53,849 bases of DNA from Flavobacteriales bacterium (GTDB taxonomy: Bacteria; Bacteroidota; Bacteroidia; Flavobacteriales_D; Sanyastnellaceae): contig JAQWFN010000064.1 of NCBI GenBank assembly GCA_029238785.1, forward strand, positions 1 to 53,849, read 5' to 3'. Below the pieces are notes generated by a model that was not told the DNA's origin, did not search any database, and saw nothing but the letters and a program-made list of their open reading frames with translations. Positions 36,038 to 45,390 of the stretch are shown piece by piece (positions within the stretch are counted from its first letter, which is position 1; every line of letters begins with the position of its first letter). The translations under genes were made by a program, and so were the position numbers.

Positions 36038-37009
36038 TCAATAACCTAGTTTTTCTCTGACGCGTTCAATTACACCTCGAGCTACCGCACGGGCCTTGTC
36101 TGCACCCAACTGAAGGTGAGCTTCCACCTCTTCAGGATGCGCTATAAAATGATCGAATAAAGCGCGTTCCTTTTCAAAACGAACCATAATTCCATTGAAA
36201 AGGTCGTTTTTAGCATGTCCCCAACCGTAGCCTCCAGCTGCAAGTTTTGCTTTCAAATCTGCCGTGGCCGCTACATCCCCAAGCAATTTGAACAGCTCAT
36301 ATACCACTGTTCCCTCGGCTTCTTTTGGATCTTCAAGTGCAGAAGCATCAGTAATTACTTTTTTGTTGATGACCTTCTTCAGCTCTTTCTCCGGGAGGAA
36401 AATATCGATGGTATTGCCCTTACTCTTGCTCATTTTCTCTCCATCCGTTCCCATTACATACTTGGTTTCTTCGTTCACCATGTCTTGAGGTAAAACAAAG
36501 GTTTCGCCCATTTGGTGGTTGAATCGAGCCGCAACATCACGGGTCATTTCTAAGTGTTGCAATTGATCTTTCCCCACAGGAACGAATTCAGCATCATACA
36601 ACAAAATGTCAGCCGCCATGAGCATCGGGTAAGTAAATAAGCCCGCGTTCACATCACTCAAACGGTCGGCCTTATCTTTAAAAGAATGCGCCAAAGTGAG
36701 GCGTTGATAAGGATAGAAACAACTCAAATACCAAGCTAATTCTGCTGTTTCAGGCACGTCGCTCTGACGATAAAACACGGTTTTCTTGGTATCCAATCCA
36801 CAAGCCAACCAAGCCGCCGCCGTGCGCAAGGTGTTCTCTCTTAGCTGAGCCCCATCCTTGATTTGGGTGAGTGAATGTAAGTCTGCAATAAACAAATACG
36901 ACTCGTTTTCAGCAGCTTGTGCCAATTCGATAGCGGGCAAAATGGCCCCAAGAATATTTCCTAAGTGAGGTGTTCCCGTGCTTTGAATTCCAGTGAGTAT
37001 GCGCGACAT
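36038..37009 (-). CDS. trpS: Tryptophanyl-tRNA synthetase
   Basis: A 323-residue class I aminoacyl-tRNA synthetase that charges tRNA-Trp. The HIGH-type motif appears as TGTPHLGN at residues 11-18 and the KMSKS motif at 192-196 (GEKMSKSKGN). Other conserved parts are the FIADLHSLT strand and the GKDQLQHLEMTRDVA substrate-binding helix. Length is normal. A -7 box (TATCTTTG) is 19 bases upstream on the minus strand. The gene is divergent from the GT-C-like gene. A 222-base gap on the 3' side, towards the DUF4139 gene, holds no further gene. Confidence 0.97.
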   Translation of the reverse strand: MSRILTGIQSTGTPHLGNILGAILPAIELAQAAENESYLFIADLHSLTQIKDGAQLRENTLRTAAAWLACGLDTKKTVFYRQSDVPETAELAWYLSCFYPYQRLTLAHSFKDKADRLSDVNAGLFTYPMLMAADILLYDAEFVPVGKDQLQHLEMTRDVAARFNHQMGETFVLPQDMVNEETKYVMGTDGEKMSKSKGNTIDIFLPEKELKKVINKKVITDASALEDPKEAEGTVVYELFKLLGDVAATADLKAKLAAGGYGWGHAKNDLFNGIMVRFEKERALFDHFIAHPEEVEAHLQLGADKARAVARGVIERVREKLGY

Positions 37010-37028
37010 GCTTCAAGTTTTGAGAATA

Positions 37029-37036
37029 CAAAGATA
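37029..37036 (-). promoter_or_regulatory. -7 box TATCTTTG of trpS
   Basis: A perfect TAnnTTTG match on the minus strand ends 19 bases before the ATG at 37009. I did not find a TTTG -33 element at the usual distance. Confidence 0.5.
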
Positions 37037-37091
37037 CTATTTCACGCGAAGCATTGCCTGCTCTATGGGGCTAAATCACTCCGCAATGCAT

Positions 37092-37099
37092 TATATTTC
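37092..37099 (+). promoter_or_regulatory. -7-like box TATATTTC before the GT-C-like gene
   Basis: TATATTTC differs from TAnnTTTG only at the last base and ends 4 bases before the ATG at 37104. It fits the leaderless pattern of this window. No -33 element is clear. Confidence 0.4.
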
Positions 37100-37103
37100 A
37101 GCC

Positions 37104-38918
37104 ATGAAATCGTTGTTTAGAAAGCAAGCTTCATTCATTGCCTTAGTGATTTGCATTTTTGCACAATTGCACAACGCTTGGCAACACCCCCAAAAAAACC
37201 CCATCTCTTGGGATGTTTTTGGCTATTACCTCTACTTACCTGCCTTCTTTTTACACAACGATCTTGCACTTTCCGACACCACCTGGGTTCACGATGCACA
37301 AGAAAAATATGGTGCATCAGACACGCTTTACCAACTCAATTGCAAAGACGGTACTTGCGTGATGAAGTACTCTGCAGGCATGGCGGTGCTTTATTCGCCC
37401 GCTTTTTTGGTCGGACACCTTATTGCACTGGTTGATGGTTCCCCCTTGGATGGTTTCTCACCTCCTTACCAAAAAGCCCTTTGCTTTTGGTCAATTATTG
37501 TGGCCATCATTGGCTTGGTATATTTGCGAAAATCACTGAGGCTTCTGTTTTCAGAGCAAATTACTGCTTTGGTTTTAGTTTTGATTGTACTGGCAAGCAA
37601 TTACCTCTTTACCGTGATTGTGACCTTGAACATGCCGCACAATTACCTCTTTACCCTATATGCCCTGCTTCTTTATCACACGCTTGTTTTTCATAAAGAC
37701 GGACTCGCTTGTCATTTTAGGGTTTCGCTCTTGATTGTTGCCTTACTCGCCTTAAGCCGTCCAACTGAAATTATTTCCATCATCATTCCGCTTTTCTGGG
37801 GATTCTCTTTCAAAGCAGGTTTCTCGCCAAAGATAAAAGCGCTTGCCCAGAAGAAAAGTGAGTTTTTAAAAGCGGCCATCATCTTCGCCATCATTGGTGG
37901 AATTCAACTTGTTTATTGGAAAGTGGCGAGCGGACACTGGATCTTCTACAGCTATAATAATCCTGGAGAGGGCTTGGAGTTTTTTCATCCGCACTTCATC
38001 GAACTGCTCTTCAGTTGGCGGAAAGGATGGTTGATTTATACCCCCGTAATGGTATTTGCCATTCTAGGTCTTTTTCTAATGGCGAAAAATCGCTTTTCGG
38101 GATCTTGGGCCATTCTTGGGCTTCTTTTACTTCATCTATACATTAGCTCTGCCTGGACCAACTGGTGGTATGCAGAGAGCTTCTCGCAACGGCCTTTGGT
38201 TCAAGTTTATCCCATTTGGGCAATTGCGCTAGGTTTTTTCATTCAGGCTTCCTTTATCCCTGAACGCCTCAGCAGTGTAAGGCAAATTCAAGTGAAGCAA
38301 GCCTTCTTTTTATTGCTCTTCGCGGGGATCACCGCATTGAACCTTTTCCAACATTGGCAAATGTGCGCCGGCGTGCTTAAGGCAGACCGCATGACCTTCG
38401 ACTATTACAAGCAGGTGTTTTTGAAAAGCGCCATCCCCAATGGAGCAGAAGCATTTTTGTTGATCGACAGAACACCAATAAATGGTGTTATTCCATGGAA
38501 TGATCCCGAGACCTATATTTCTCGAAGCTTAAAGAAGTGGGATTTTTCGGGTGAAGTGAATCAGCAACTTCATTTGCATCAACGCTTTGATATCGTAGAG
38601 AGCTTTCCCGATGTGGCCAGTTCAGACTTTGGTCCAACTTGGGTGAAAGCCTTATTAACCACACCCAAAGATCCGGCAGAACAAAACTTCCCCAATGTTG
38701 TCATGACTTATACCCATGAGGGTGAAGGCTATGCTTATCAAAACACTCCAGCTCAATTTCGTTTTAATGAAGAGCAACAAGTTTGGCAAGCTGAGGTGGA
38801 TTATTTAGTGCCTGAAATTAGGCGGTATGGCGACGAATTTATTTTCCAACTTTATCGCGAACAGGGAGGAACAGACGGGTATTTGAGTGGGCTTGAAATC
38901 TTGGTTTTCGAGCGCTAG
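37104..38918 (+). CDS. Multi-pass membrane protein, probable GT-C-type glycosyltransferase
   Basis: A 604-residue inner-membrane protein with about 9-11 hydrophobic helices over the first 430 residues and a soluble C-terminal domain of about 170. The first extracytoplasmic loop begins with SWDVFGYYLYLP (aspartate at residue 37), similar to the catalytic-acid loop of GT-C enzymes such as PMT/ArnT, which use polyprenyl-phosphate sugars. A tryptophan/tyrosine-rich loop (SAWTNWWYAESFSQRP) lies near residue 353. The exact family is not recognised, so the function is inferred from topology. The start at 37104 is preferred because upstream ATGs lie inside the trpS promoter region. Adjacent genes give no strong clue; protein or lipid glycosylation are both possible. 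Confidence 0.65.
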   Translation: MKSLFRKQASFIALVICIFAQLHNAWQHPQKNPISWDVFGYYLYLPAFFLHNDLALSDTTWVHDAQEKYGASDTLYQLNCKDGTCVMKYSAGMAVLYSPAFLVGHLIALVDGSPLDGFSPPYQKALCFWSIIVAIIGLVYLRKSLRLLFSEQITALVLVLIVLASNYLFTVIVTLNMPHNYLFTLYALLLYHTLVFHKDGLACHFRVSLLIVALLALSRPTEIISIIIPLFWGFSFKAGFSPKIKALAQKKSEFLKAAIIFAIIGGIQLVYWKVASGHWIFYSYNNPGEGLEFFHPHFIELLFSWRKGWLIYTPVMVFAILGLFLMAKNRFSGSWAILGLLLLHLYISSAWTNWWYAESFSQRPLVQVYPIWAIALGFFIQASFIPERLSSVRQIQVKQAFFLLLFAGITALNLFQHWQMCAGVLKADRMTFDYYKQVFLKSAIPNGAEAFLLIDRTPINGVIPWNDPETYISRSLKKWDFSGEVNQQLHLHQRFDIVESFPDVASSDFGPTWVKALLTTPKDPAEQNFPNVVMTYTHEGEGYAYQNTPAQFRFNEEQQVWQAEVDYLVPEIRRYGDEFIFQLYREQGGTDGYLSGLEILVFER

Positions 38919-38944
38919 TTGTTACTCCCAAATTTCACTAAATC

Positions 38945-39097
38945 ATGCCGTTTGGCCTTCAATTAGTTTTACTTGCACTTAAACCGTTTGTTGGCGCATT
39001 AATCATCAACAGATTGGACTTTAAGGTAGGTGAAGATACCGGCACCTTTATGGTTTTTGATGAAGTTGAGATAACGATTTACTGCAGTCTTCAATAA
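38945..39097 (+). CDS. Possible 50-residue protein
   Basis: An ATG-started frame of 50 codons in the 186-base gap between two larger genes. It reads MPFGLQLVLLALKPFVGALI, then charged residues, and ends ITIYCSLQ. The N-terminal half is moderately hydrophobic and could be a membrane segment. There is no recognised homology, no clear -7 box, and the length is close to what chance allows, so this is only a candidate. Confidence 0.2.
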   Translation: MPFGLQLVLLALKPFVGALIINRLDFKVGEDTGTFMVFDEVEITIYCSLQ

Positions 39098-39104
39098 ATT
39101 CAAG

Positions 39105-41705
39105 CTACTCTTTTACCCAGGGGAAGACCATCAAGTTTGAGGCATTGCGCAGGTGCAAGAAATACCTTCCTGCAGCTAAGTTTTTACTCGGAATGCTTTG
39201 AACACCTTTATGAATGCTTGTTTCCAGGACCTTTTCGCCCAGCATGTTGACCATCATCAAGTCAAATCCTTCTAAACCTTCTAGGATGAAGTAATCTTGA
39301 CCCGGATTGGGGTAGAGATTGACTCCAAACATTAGAGCTGCATCAATGCTGGTGATGAGGGTTTCAAAACTAAGTTCACAGCCCAAATCATCCGTAATTA
39401 GCGCCATGTAGCTGCCTGCCTCAAGATTGTTCAAGGTGAAGCTGTCTTCTCCTGTTGCCCAAAGAATTTCATAAGGAGGAAAACCACCACTTGGTTCAAG
39501 TAGAATACTCCCTCCTTGCTCATCGCTTTGTCCTAGTATTTCAGAACTCACACTTAAGACATCGAAAGGGTCCAGTTCAAGCTCAAACACAGCTTCACAA
39601 GCCGCTTCATCAGTCACCGAAAAGGAGTATTCACCGGGGATAACTTCATCCGCATCCAAACCGTTCCAATCCACTTCTAAACTTCCAGTTCCACCACTTT
39701 GCACGCCCAAAAACAGGGGTTCATAATTGCCATTGCAGTTGGGAACATACACCGGCAAGCTCGCCTCGATCTCAGGTGGGAAAAACAGGTTGAATTCAAA
39801 GCTTTGTTCGCAGTTCAAGGAGTCAATAACATCAACCATCAACAGTCCTTCACCAAGGTTGCTGATTGTATTCCCTGCTATCTCCTCGCCTTCAAAGAAA
39901 AGCCACTGACCTTCGATCAAGTCAAAAGTAATGCTCCCGTTATTGAGCTCGAAACAAGTGGGTTGGTTGAGTTCTGAACTTGGTGGCGTTGGTTCAAAAA
40001 AGTTGACTGCAATGGTGGGCGTTGTAGCTTCAATTCCCAGGGGGGAAATGGTATTGACGAAATACTCTCCCGCCGTTGTAATTGTAATTTCGTTGTTTTC
40101 ATTACCATTACTCCAAGAAACGAACTCATCAAGAGGATAGCTCAAATTGAGGCTTTCTCCAAGACATAGATTGTAGATTTGCTGACCTGGAATTGGGTTT
40201 GGAACATAGTTTTCCCCTTCCACAATCAACAAGGTTTCATTTGCTTCAAGATCAAACAAACGATCAACAACACCAGAAGGCCAACGCACAATAACACTGT
40301 CTACTTGAGCAGAAGTTCCTAGCCCAAAAAGGTTGGTATAACTGTTCTGTGCCAAATAATTGTCTCCACAAAAAGTATAGCGTCGCTGCAAGGTTCCATT
40401 CGTCCATAAGTCAATCCACGAGCCAATACCAAAACTATTGCTGATTGTTCCCGCGAGGTCAATCTTCAAATAATTGTTATCTCCTCCAGCGTTTTCATAG
40501 TACTTGAAGGTGTTTCCTATGTTTGACGTAAGCGCGAAGTCAACGTACCCGTCGTCATTGTGATCTCCAAGGGCGATGCAATGCGAATCAATGTTGATAT
40601 AATTTTCGAGCGCAGTGTTATCTATCTCAAAATAGTATCCACCCTCTTCACCTTGATTGATGAAAAGATAATCTTGCTCTTCGGGCTCAACTGGCCTATA
40701 TTCAGTAATGTACAAATCTAAATCGCCATCGTTTTCTACATCAATCCAAGCCGCACCCCAGGTCCATTTATTGAGAGCAACTCCAAACTCTTCAGCTACA
40801 TTTATAAAGGTCATGTCTTCTTGGCCCAAATAAAGAAAATTCGGAACATCTTCATTTAAGCCCGACAATGAATTGGTGAGATACAAATCGAGAATGCCAT
40901 CTTGGTTAAAATCACCCCAGGAAATCGTCATTGGATCAAAATTGAGCTCTATTCCTACATCATCTGTAATGTCTTCAAAAGTACCATCAGTGTTGTTGAG
41001 GTAAAATCGATTTCCAGTTGAACGGTCGTTGATTAAGAAAAGATCTGGATACAAGTCATGGTTCAAATCAATCCATGAAGCTTGAAATGAGAGGTCGTTT
41101 TCAGTAACTAAACCTGCCTCAGCTGAAACTTCTGTGAACTGAAAACCACCGTCATTTCTGTAAAACAAATTAGACCGTTGGGGCGATTGTAATCCATCAT
41201 AAACGGGTAAAAAAACATCTAAATCCCCATCGAGGTCGTAATCTGCCCATGTTGCTCCAGTATATTCTCGCAAATCGTTTTCAATACCCGAATTAAGCAA
41301 TCGATCTATCAGCTCCCCATCGTCGTTTCGTTCAAGCATGTCCAAATCACCTTCCGCACTCGTGGCGAAAAAATCCAAGTCGCCATCATTATCAATGTCC
41401 ACCCACATGACCGATTTTGGGAAAATATTTACCGACGAAAGAAAATCTTGTTCAATAAAGCCGGTACCATCAGAAAGACGAACACTAGGAGGTAAATTAG
41501 AACGGGTAAACGAGAGGTCGTCCAAACCATCTTGATTAATATCAACCATAGAGGCACCTCCTCCACCAATGTAAAAAGGCGTGTCGATGATAAACTCTAA
41601 GCCAAAATCATCGGTTCTATCAATGAATTGCTGGGCATTCGTCTCAAAAAGAAATAATCCAAAAAACAGAAAAAGACATTGCTGTCTCAAATTGCATGAG
41701 AACAT
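39105..41705 (-). CDS. FG-GAP/VCBS and ASPIC-UnbV surface protein with T9SS sorting domain (copy 1)
   Basis: About 866 residues with a signal peptide (MFSCNLRQQCLFLFFGLFLF). The first 370 residues form a beta-propeller of FG-GAP/VCBS repeats whose calcium loops read DINQDGLDD, DIDNDGDLDF, DYDLDGDLDVF, DFNQDGILDLY and DVENDGDLDLY. An ASPIC/UnbV domain follows (NYLKIDLAGTISNSFGIGSWI, RWPSGVVDRL), as in CRTAC1-like proteins. Then come beta-rich repeats and a C-terminal T9SS sorting domain (NLYPNPGQDYF to GRYFLHLRN). It is probably a surface adhesin or matrix-binding protein. The start at 41705 is preferred to 41729 because a -7 box at 41727-41734 overlaps the longer start. It is a tandem paralog of the next gene. 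Confidence 0.88.
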   Translation of the reverse strand: MFSCNLRQQCLFLFFGLFLFETNAQQFIDRTDDFGLEFIIDTPFYIGGGGASMVDINQDGLDDLSFTRSNLPPSVRLSDGTGFIEQDFLSSVNIFPKSVMWVDIDNDGDLDFFATSAEGDLDMLERNDDGELIDRLLNSGIENDLREYTGATWADYDLDGDLDVFLPVYDGLQSPQRSNLFYRNDGGFQFTEVSAEAGLVTENDLSFQASWIDLNHDLYPDLFLINDRSTGNRFYLNNTDGTFEDITDDVGIELNFDPMTISWGDFNQDGILDLYLTNSLSGLNEDVPNFLYLGQEDMTFINVAEEFGVALNKWTWGAAWIDVENDGDLDLYITEYRPVEPEEQDYLFINQGEEGGYYFEIDNTALENYINIDSHCIALGDHNDDGYVDFALTSNIGNTFKYYENAGGDNNYLKIDLAGTISNSFGIGSWIDLWTNGTLQRRYTFCGDNYLAQNSYTNLFGLGTSAQVDSVIVRWPSGVVDRLFDLEANETLLIVEGENYVPNPIPGQQIYNLCLGESLNLSYPLDEFVSWSNGNENNEITITTAGEYFVNTISPLGIEATTPTIAVNFFEPTPPSSELNQPTCFELNNGSITFDLIEGQWLFFEGEEIAGNTISNLGEGLLMVDVIDSLNCEQSFEFNLFFPPEIEASLPVYVPNCNGNYEPLFLGVQSGGTGSLEVDWNGLDADEVIPGEYSFSVTDEAACEAVFELELDPFDVLSVSSEILGQSDEQGGSILLEPSGGFPPYEILWATGEDSFTLNNLEAGSYMALITDDLGCELSFETLITSIDAALMFGVNLYPNPGQDYFILEGLEGFDLMMVNMLGEKVLETSIHKGVQSIPSKNLAAGRYFLHLRNASNLMVFPWVKE

Positions 41706-41726
41706 AAGCACATAAGTTAGGAATAA

Positions 41727-41734
41727 CAAAAATA
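41727..41734 (-). promoter_or_regulatory. -7 box TATTTTTG upstream of copy 1
   Basis: A perfect TAnnTTTG match on the minus strand, 21 bases before the ATG at 41705. The -33 element is not clear. It lies in the gap between the two paralogs, so copy 1 may be transcribed independently. Confidence 0.4.
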
Positions 41735-41797
41735 GCTCATCTTGCTCTAAAATGCTAAATGATTCATTTTCATCACGCTCCGCATTAATTTCTTGTT

Positions 41798-44416
41798 CTA
41801 ATTACTCACAGTTTTTATCCACTGTTTGTTGATGTGCACTTGTTCCCCAGCGAGTTCAAGAAAGTAGATTCCTTGCGCCCAGCGGTTTGTTTCAATAAAT
41901 ACCGCTTTATCTAGAATGATTGTTTCAAAAATCATTCTTCCTTGCGCATCCCTCACACGCAGGCGTGCATGAGCAGCATTGTTGATCACAAAACCATTTG
42001 TTCCCGGATTGGGATAAAGGTGAATGGCCTCATCGCCTCGCTCGCTTATTTGAGTAATGAGAAATTCCGCACTGCTTTCACAACCATTGGCGTCGGTAAC
42101 CACTACACTGTAAACACCTTCTTCTAAATCACCTGCACTTGTATCCCCTTCTGTATTGGTCCATTCAAAATCATAAGGCTCAAAACCCCCTTGAACATCT
42201 AAAACAATGCTTCCTAATCCATCATCGTTCACTCCAGAAATTGTTCCTGAAACACTCAGCACATCATAAGCTTCAAGCTCAAGACCAAAGGTTGAGGCAC
42301 AAGCCAAATCATCGATGATGTAATAGTTGTAGGCGCCCGGAGCAACATTATCGGGGTTAAACTCTCCCCAATTCACCGTAAGCTCTCCCGTTCCACCGTT
42401 GTGTAGCCCTTCGAACAACAATTCATAGCCCCCTTCGCAATTGGGAATGAATATAGGACCAGTGCTCGTAATTTCTGTGGCTTCTGTGAGTTCAAGGGCC
42501 ACTGCTTGTAAACAGCCAATACTGTCTACTACTTCATAAACCACTTCACCAGCTGCAAGGTTGCTGATGAGTTCTCCTTCAATCATTTCGTTTTGATATA
42601 TCAAGCTTTGCCCCTCGAGCAAATTCACTTGAACACTGCCATCAGCACCTCCAAAACATGAGATGTTCTCCACACTGAATTCTGGGACTTCTACCTCATG
42701 GAAAGCGACAGAAATAGAATTGCTCGGCAGTTCTTCATTCACGGCATTGGTGAAATTAGCCCAATAAGTGCCTGTTTCAGTGATGCTTATTTGACTTTCA
42801 AGCGTGCCATCACTCCAAGAAACAAAATTTGGGTGATCAAAACTCAAGTTAAGACTATCACCAACACAAAGATTATAGAAAGCTTCTCCTTCTAGAAATG
42901 GTATTTCAAAGGTCTCCCCCTCACTTAGAGTTAAGGTCTGGTTGATGTCTATATCATACCATCTATCAACAACTCCCGAAGGCCATTCTACAATCAAGCT
43001 GTCAACAATCTCAGCACTACCAAGCCCGAAAATTTTTGTGTAGCTGTTCTGCCCAAGATAGTTTTCTCCACAGAAAGTGTATTGCGTTTGAGCCTGTCCT
43101 TCCGCATAAGCGCTGATCCAAGAACCTACCCCCATGGTGTTGCTCAGTATGCCGCTCAAGTTCACTTTGAGAAAGTTATTATCCCCGCCTTGATTGACGA
43201 AATAGCGAAAGGGATCGCCTTGGTTTGTGGTAACACAAAAGTCAACGTATCCATCATTGTTTGGATCGCCAGAAGAAATTCCGTGACTATCAACAGGCAG
43301 GAAGCCTTCCAATAAAGCGTTGTTCTCAATAAACTGAAATCCAGATTCAGCTCCTTGATTCACGAAAAGGTGGTCGTCTAAATTGGGGTTTAAGGGCTGT
43401 GCCTCTGCAACGTACAAATCAAGGTCGCCGTCGTTATCGATGTCCATCCAGTTCGCTCCCCAGGTGAAAGTATTGAGCAATTTCAGGCCGTATGCTTCGG
43501 ATGCTTCTGTAAAGGTATTATCAGGCCCCCCAACAAAAAGCAAGGTTCCTAAGCTCGCGTTGAAGGTGACATTTGAGTTGGTAATGTAGATATCTAAATA
43601 AGCGTCTTGATTAAAATCTGCGCAAGAGATGGTCATGGCATCCATTACCACATCCATCCCCGAACTCTCTGAAATATCCGTAAACGTGCCGTCAGTATTG
43701 TTCAAATAGAACTTGTTGGGCATGTTTTTATCGTTAATCACAAAAAGATCAGGATACAAATCATGGTTAATGTCTAGCCATAGCGACTGAAATGAAAGGG
43801 CGTACTCCGCTTCCAAGCCGGCAACTGTAGTGACCTCTTCAAACTGAAAATTACCGTTGTTTCGGTAAAGGTGGTTGTTGTCTTCTTGGTTGCTGAAGTT
43901 CATCGAACCGTCATAAGCACAGAGATAAAGATCGAGGTCGCCATCAAGATCATAATCTCCCCAAGAAGCTCCATAGCTGTGGTGATTGCCGTTGATGATG
44001 CCGGAGTTGTTTATTCGGTTAATGAAGGTAAACGGACCAGTGCGTTCATAAAGATCAATGGCCTCTGTTCTTCTGGTGACAAAGCAATCCAAATCGCCGT
44101 CATTATCTATGTCTACCCATTGTATCGCTTTGGGGCTCGATGAGGCACTAACAAAAGAAGCGATGCCGCTAAAGCCTGTGGCTGTGCTCGTGAAAAAAGA
44201 AGGTAACTGCTGATGGCGGAGGTACGTTAAATCATCTGTTCCATCCATGTTAAAATCAACCATGCTGCATCCAGCTCCAAAAAGATTGAAGCTTTGCGGC
44301 GTATGCGCAACACCTAAATTGATCGACTGTTCCAAAAACTGTTGACCAAGTATTGCTGAGGGCATAAGCAGATACAGCAAGGCAGCCAAAGCCCATAGGC
44401 GACTTCGAGATAGCAT
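41798..44416 (-). CDS. FG-GAP/VCBS and ASPIC-UnbV surface protein with T9SS sorting domain (copy 2)
   Basis: An 872-residue protein with the same order of parts as the downstream gene: a signal peptide (MLSRSRLWALAALLYLLMPS), a propeller with acidic loops (DFNMDGTDD, DIDNDGDLD, DYDLDGDLDLY, DFNQDAYLDIY), an ASPIC/UnbV domain (NFLKVNLSGILSNTMGVGSWI, EWPSGVVDRW), repeats and a T9SS sorting domain (HLYPNPGTNGF to YFLELAG). The two proteins are alike along their whole length, so they arose by tandem duplication. Both keep the cysteine in FCG(E/D)NYL. This copy is upstream and may be transcribed first. The ligand is unknown. Confidence 0.88.
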   Translation of the reverse strand: MLSRSRLWALAALLYLLMPSAILGQQFLEQSINLGVAHTPQSFNLFGAGCSMVDFNMDGTDDLTYLRHQQLPSFFTSTATGFSGIASFVSASSSPKAIQWVDIDNDGDLDCFVTRRTEAIDLYERTGPFTFINRINNSGIINGNHHSYGASWGDYDLDGDLDLYLCAYDGSMNFSNQEDNNHLYRNNGNFQFEEVTTVAGLEAEYALSFQSLWLDINHDLYPDLFVINDKNMPNKFYLNNTDGTFTDISESSGMDVVMDAMTISCADFNQDAYLDIYITNSNVTFNASLGTLLFVGGPDNTFTEASEAYGLKLLNTFTWGANWMDIDNDGDLDLYVAEAQPLNPNLDDHLFVNQGAESGFQFIENNALLEGFLPVDSHGISSGDPNNDGYVDFCVTTNQGDPFRYFVNQGGDNNFLKVNLSGILSNTMGVGSWISAYAEGQAQTQYTFCGENYLGQNSYTKIFGLGSAEIVDSLIVEWPSGVVDRWYDIDINQTLTLSEGETFEIPFLEGEAFYNLCVGDSLNLSFDHPNFVSWSDGTLESQISITETGTYWANFTNAVNEELPSNSISVAFHEVEVPEFSVENISCFGGADGSVQVNLLEGQSLIYQNEMIEGELISNLAAGEVVYEVVDSIGCLQAVALELTEATEITSTGPIFIPNCEGGYELLFEGLHNGGTGELTVNWGEFNPDNVAPGAYNYYIIDDLACASTFGLELEAYDVLSVSGTISGVNDDGLGSIVLDVQGGFEPYDFEWTNTEGDTSAGDLEEGVYSVVVTDANGCESSAEFLITQISERGDEAIHLYPNPGTNGFVINNAAHARLRVRDAQGRMIFETIILDKAVFIETNRWAQGIYFLELAGEQVHINKQWIKTVSN

Positions 44417-44482
44417 GATTAATCTAATTAAGGTGATATGAAGATAAGGCGAAATTCAATACACACAGGCTTCTGCCGTGAA

Positions 44483-45388
44483 CTATTCCTGAATGGCAGC
44501 CTGAAGCAATAAGGTCATGCTATCGCATTCCGCCCCATATTTTAAATGATGTGGATCGCGAAAAGCGCTTTGAGGAAAAGCCGCATGAAAATCCAAAATG
44601 GGCACGGATTGGCCCTTAATTTGGAAGGTGTTTGTCACCAATTGATAATGTTCTTCTGGATCAAAACATTCACTCTCACTGAAAAAATAATGCGCGGTAA
44701 CAGGAAAGCGCACCATGCTTAATTTACAATTGTGTTTCTCGCACAGCTGGGTGATTTTGTCCATGTAAAATCTACCATAATCGCTTATTTGCGCTTGTAA
44801 ACAACTGTCTGTAAGGCTTCTTGTTTCATCGCCACTCAATGACTTGATTTTCGCAAAAGCACGTTCTTTTGCCCGTTCTTTGCTCTGCTCAGTGGCGAAA
44901 TAATAGTCCATCACGTCCTTTTCTCCGTCTTTATATGGAAACAAGGTGTTGAGTAAGCGATGCATACTGAAATCGAGCGGCTTCTCAGTAAATTTTGAGA
45001 GCTCACTCTCGTTCACAAAGCGGTTCCAATAGAACTGATAGCGGGTGTGCTCCAGGTTCTCTGCTCTTAAAGTCATGAGATCACAAGGAACAATCACCTG
45101 CTCAACCTTGCGTTCTTTTACGTCCAACAAGTGCTGCAGCTTGTAATAAGTCTGATGCAAGCATTCTCCCGAAGTGGACATGTTGTAACACCCCTCCCAC
45201 AGCTCCGGATTGATGCTCATGGCGTGAGAATTCCCTATAACTAAGACATCCATTTCAGCAGGCAAAGTCTGGAAATAGCGGTCGCTTTTAAGCAAACTGC
45301 TTTCACTCATTACCCGAGCATACCAAATGGTTAAGCCTGCATGAATGCTAAGAAAGATAAAGCCCAGTATGAGTAGTTTCTTGCCCAT
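44483..45388 (-). CDS. Membrane-anchored SGNH/AlgX-type protein
   Basis: A 301-residue protein with an N-terminal membrane anchor (residues 4-22) and a periplasmic SGNH-like domain. The nucleophile motif is VIGNSHAMSINP (S54) and the catalytic Asp-His pair is in FRDPHHLKYG (D278 with H280 or H281). This fits the acyl-transfer partners that work with MBOAT membrane enzymes (AlgI/AlgX, DltB/DltD). The start is 2 bases after the MBOAT gene stop at 45391, so the two form an operon. It probably transfers an acetyl or other acyl group to an exported polysaccharide or other envelope polymer. Confidence 0.75.
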   Translation of the reverse strand: MGKKLLILGFIFLSIHAGLTIWYARVMSESSLLKSDRYFQTLPAEMDVLVIGNSHAMSINPELWEGCYNMSTSGECLHQTYYKLQHLLDVKERKVEQVIVPCDLMTLRAENLEHTRYQFYWNRFVNESELSKFTEKPLDFSMHRLLNTLFPYKDGEKDVMDYYFATEQSKERAKERAFAKIKSLSGDETRSLTDSCLQAQISDYGRFYMDKITQLCEKHNCKLSMVRFPVTAHYFFSESECFDPEEHYQLVTNTFQIKGQSVPILDFHAAFPQSAFRDPHHLKYGAECDSMTLLLQAAIQE

Positions 45389-45390
45389 AT

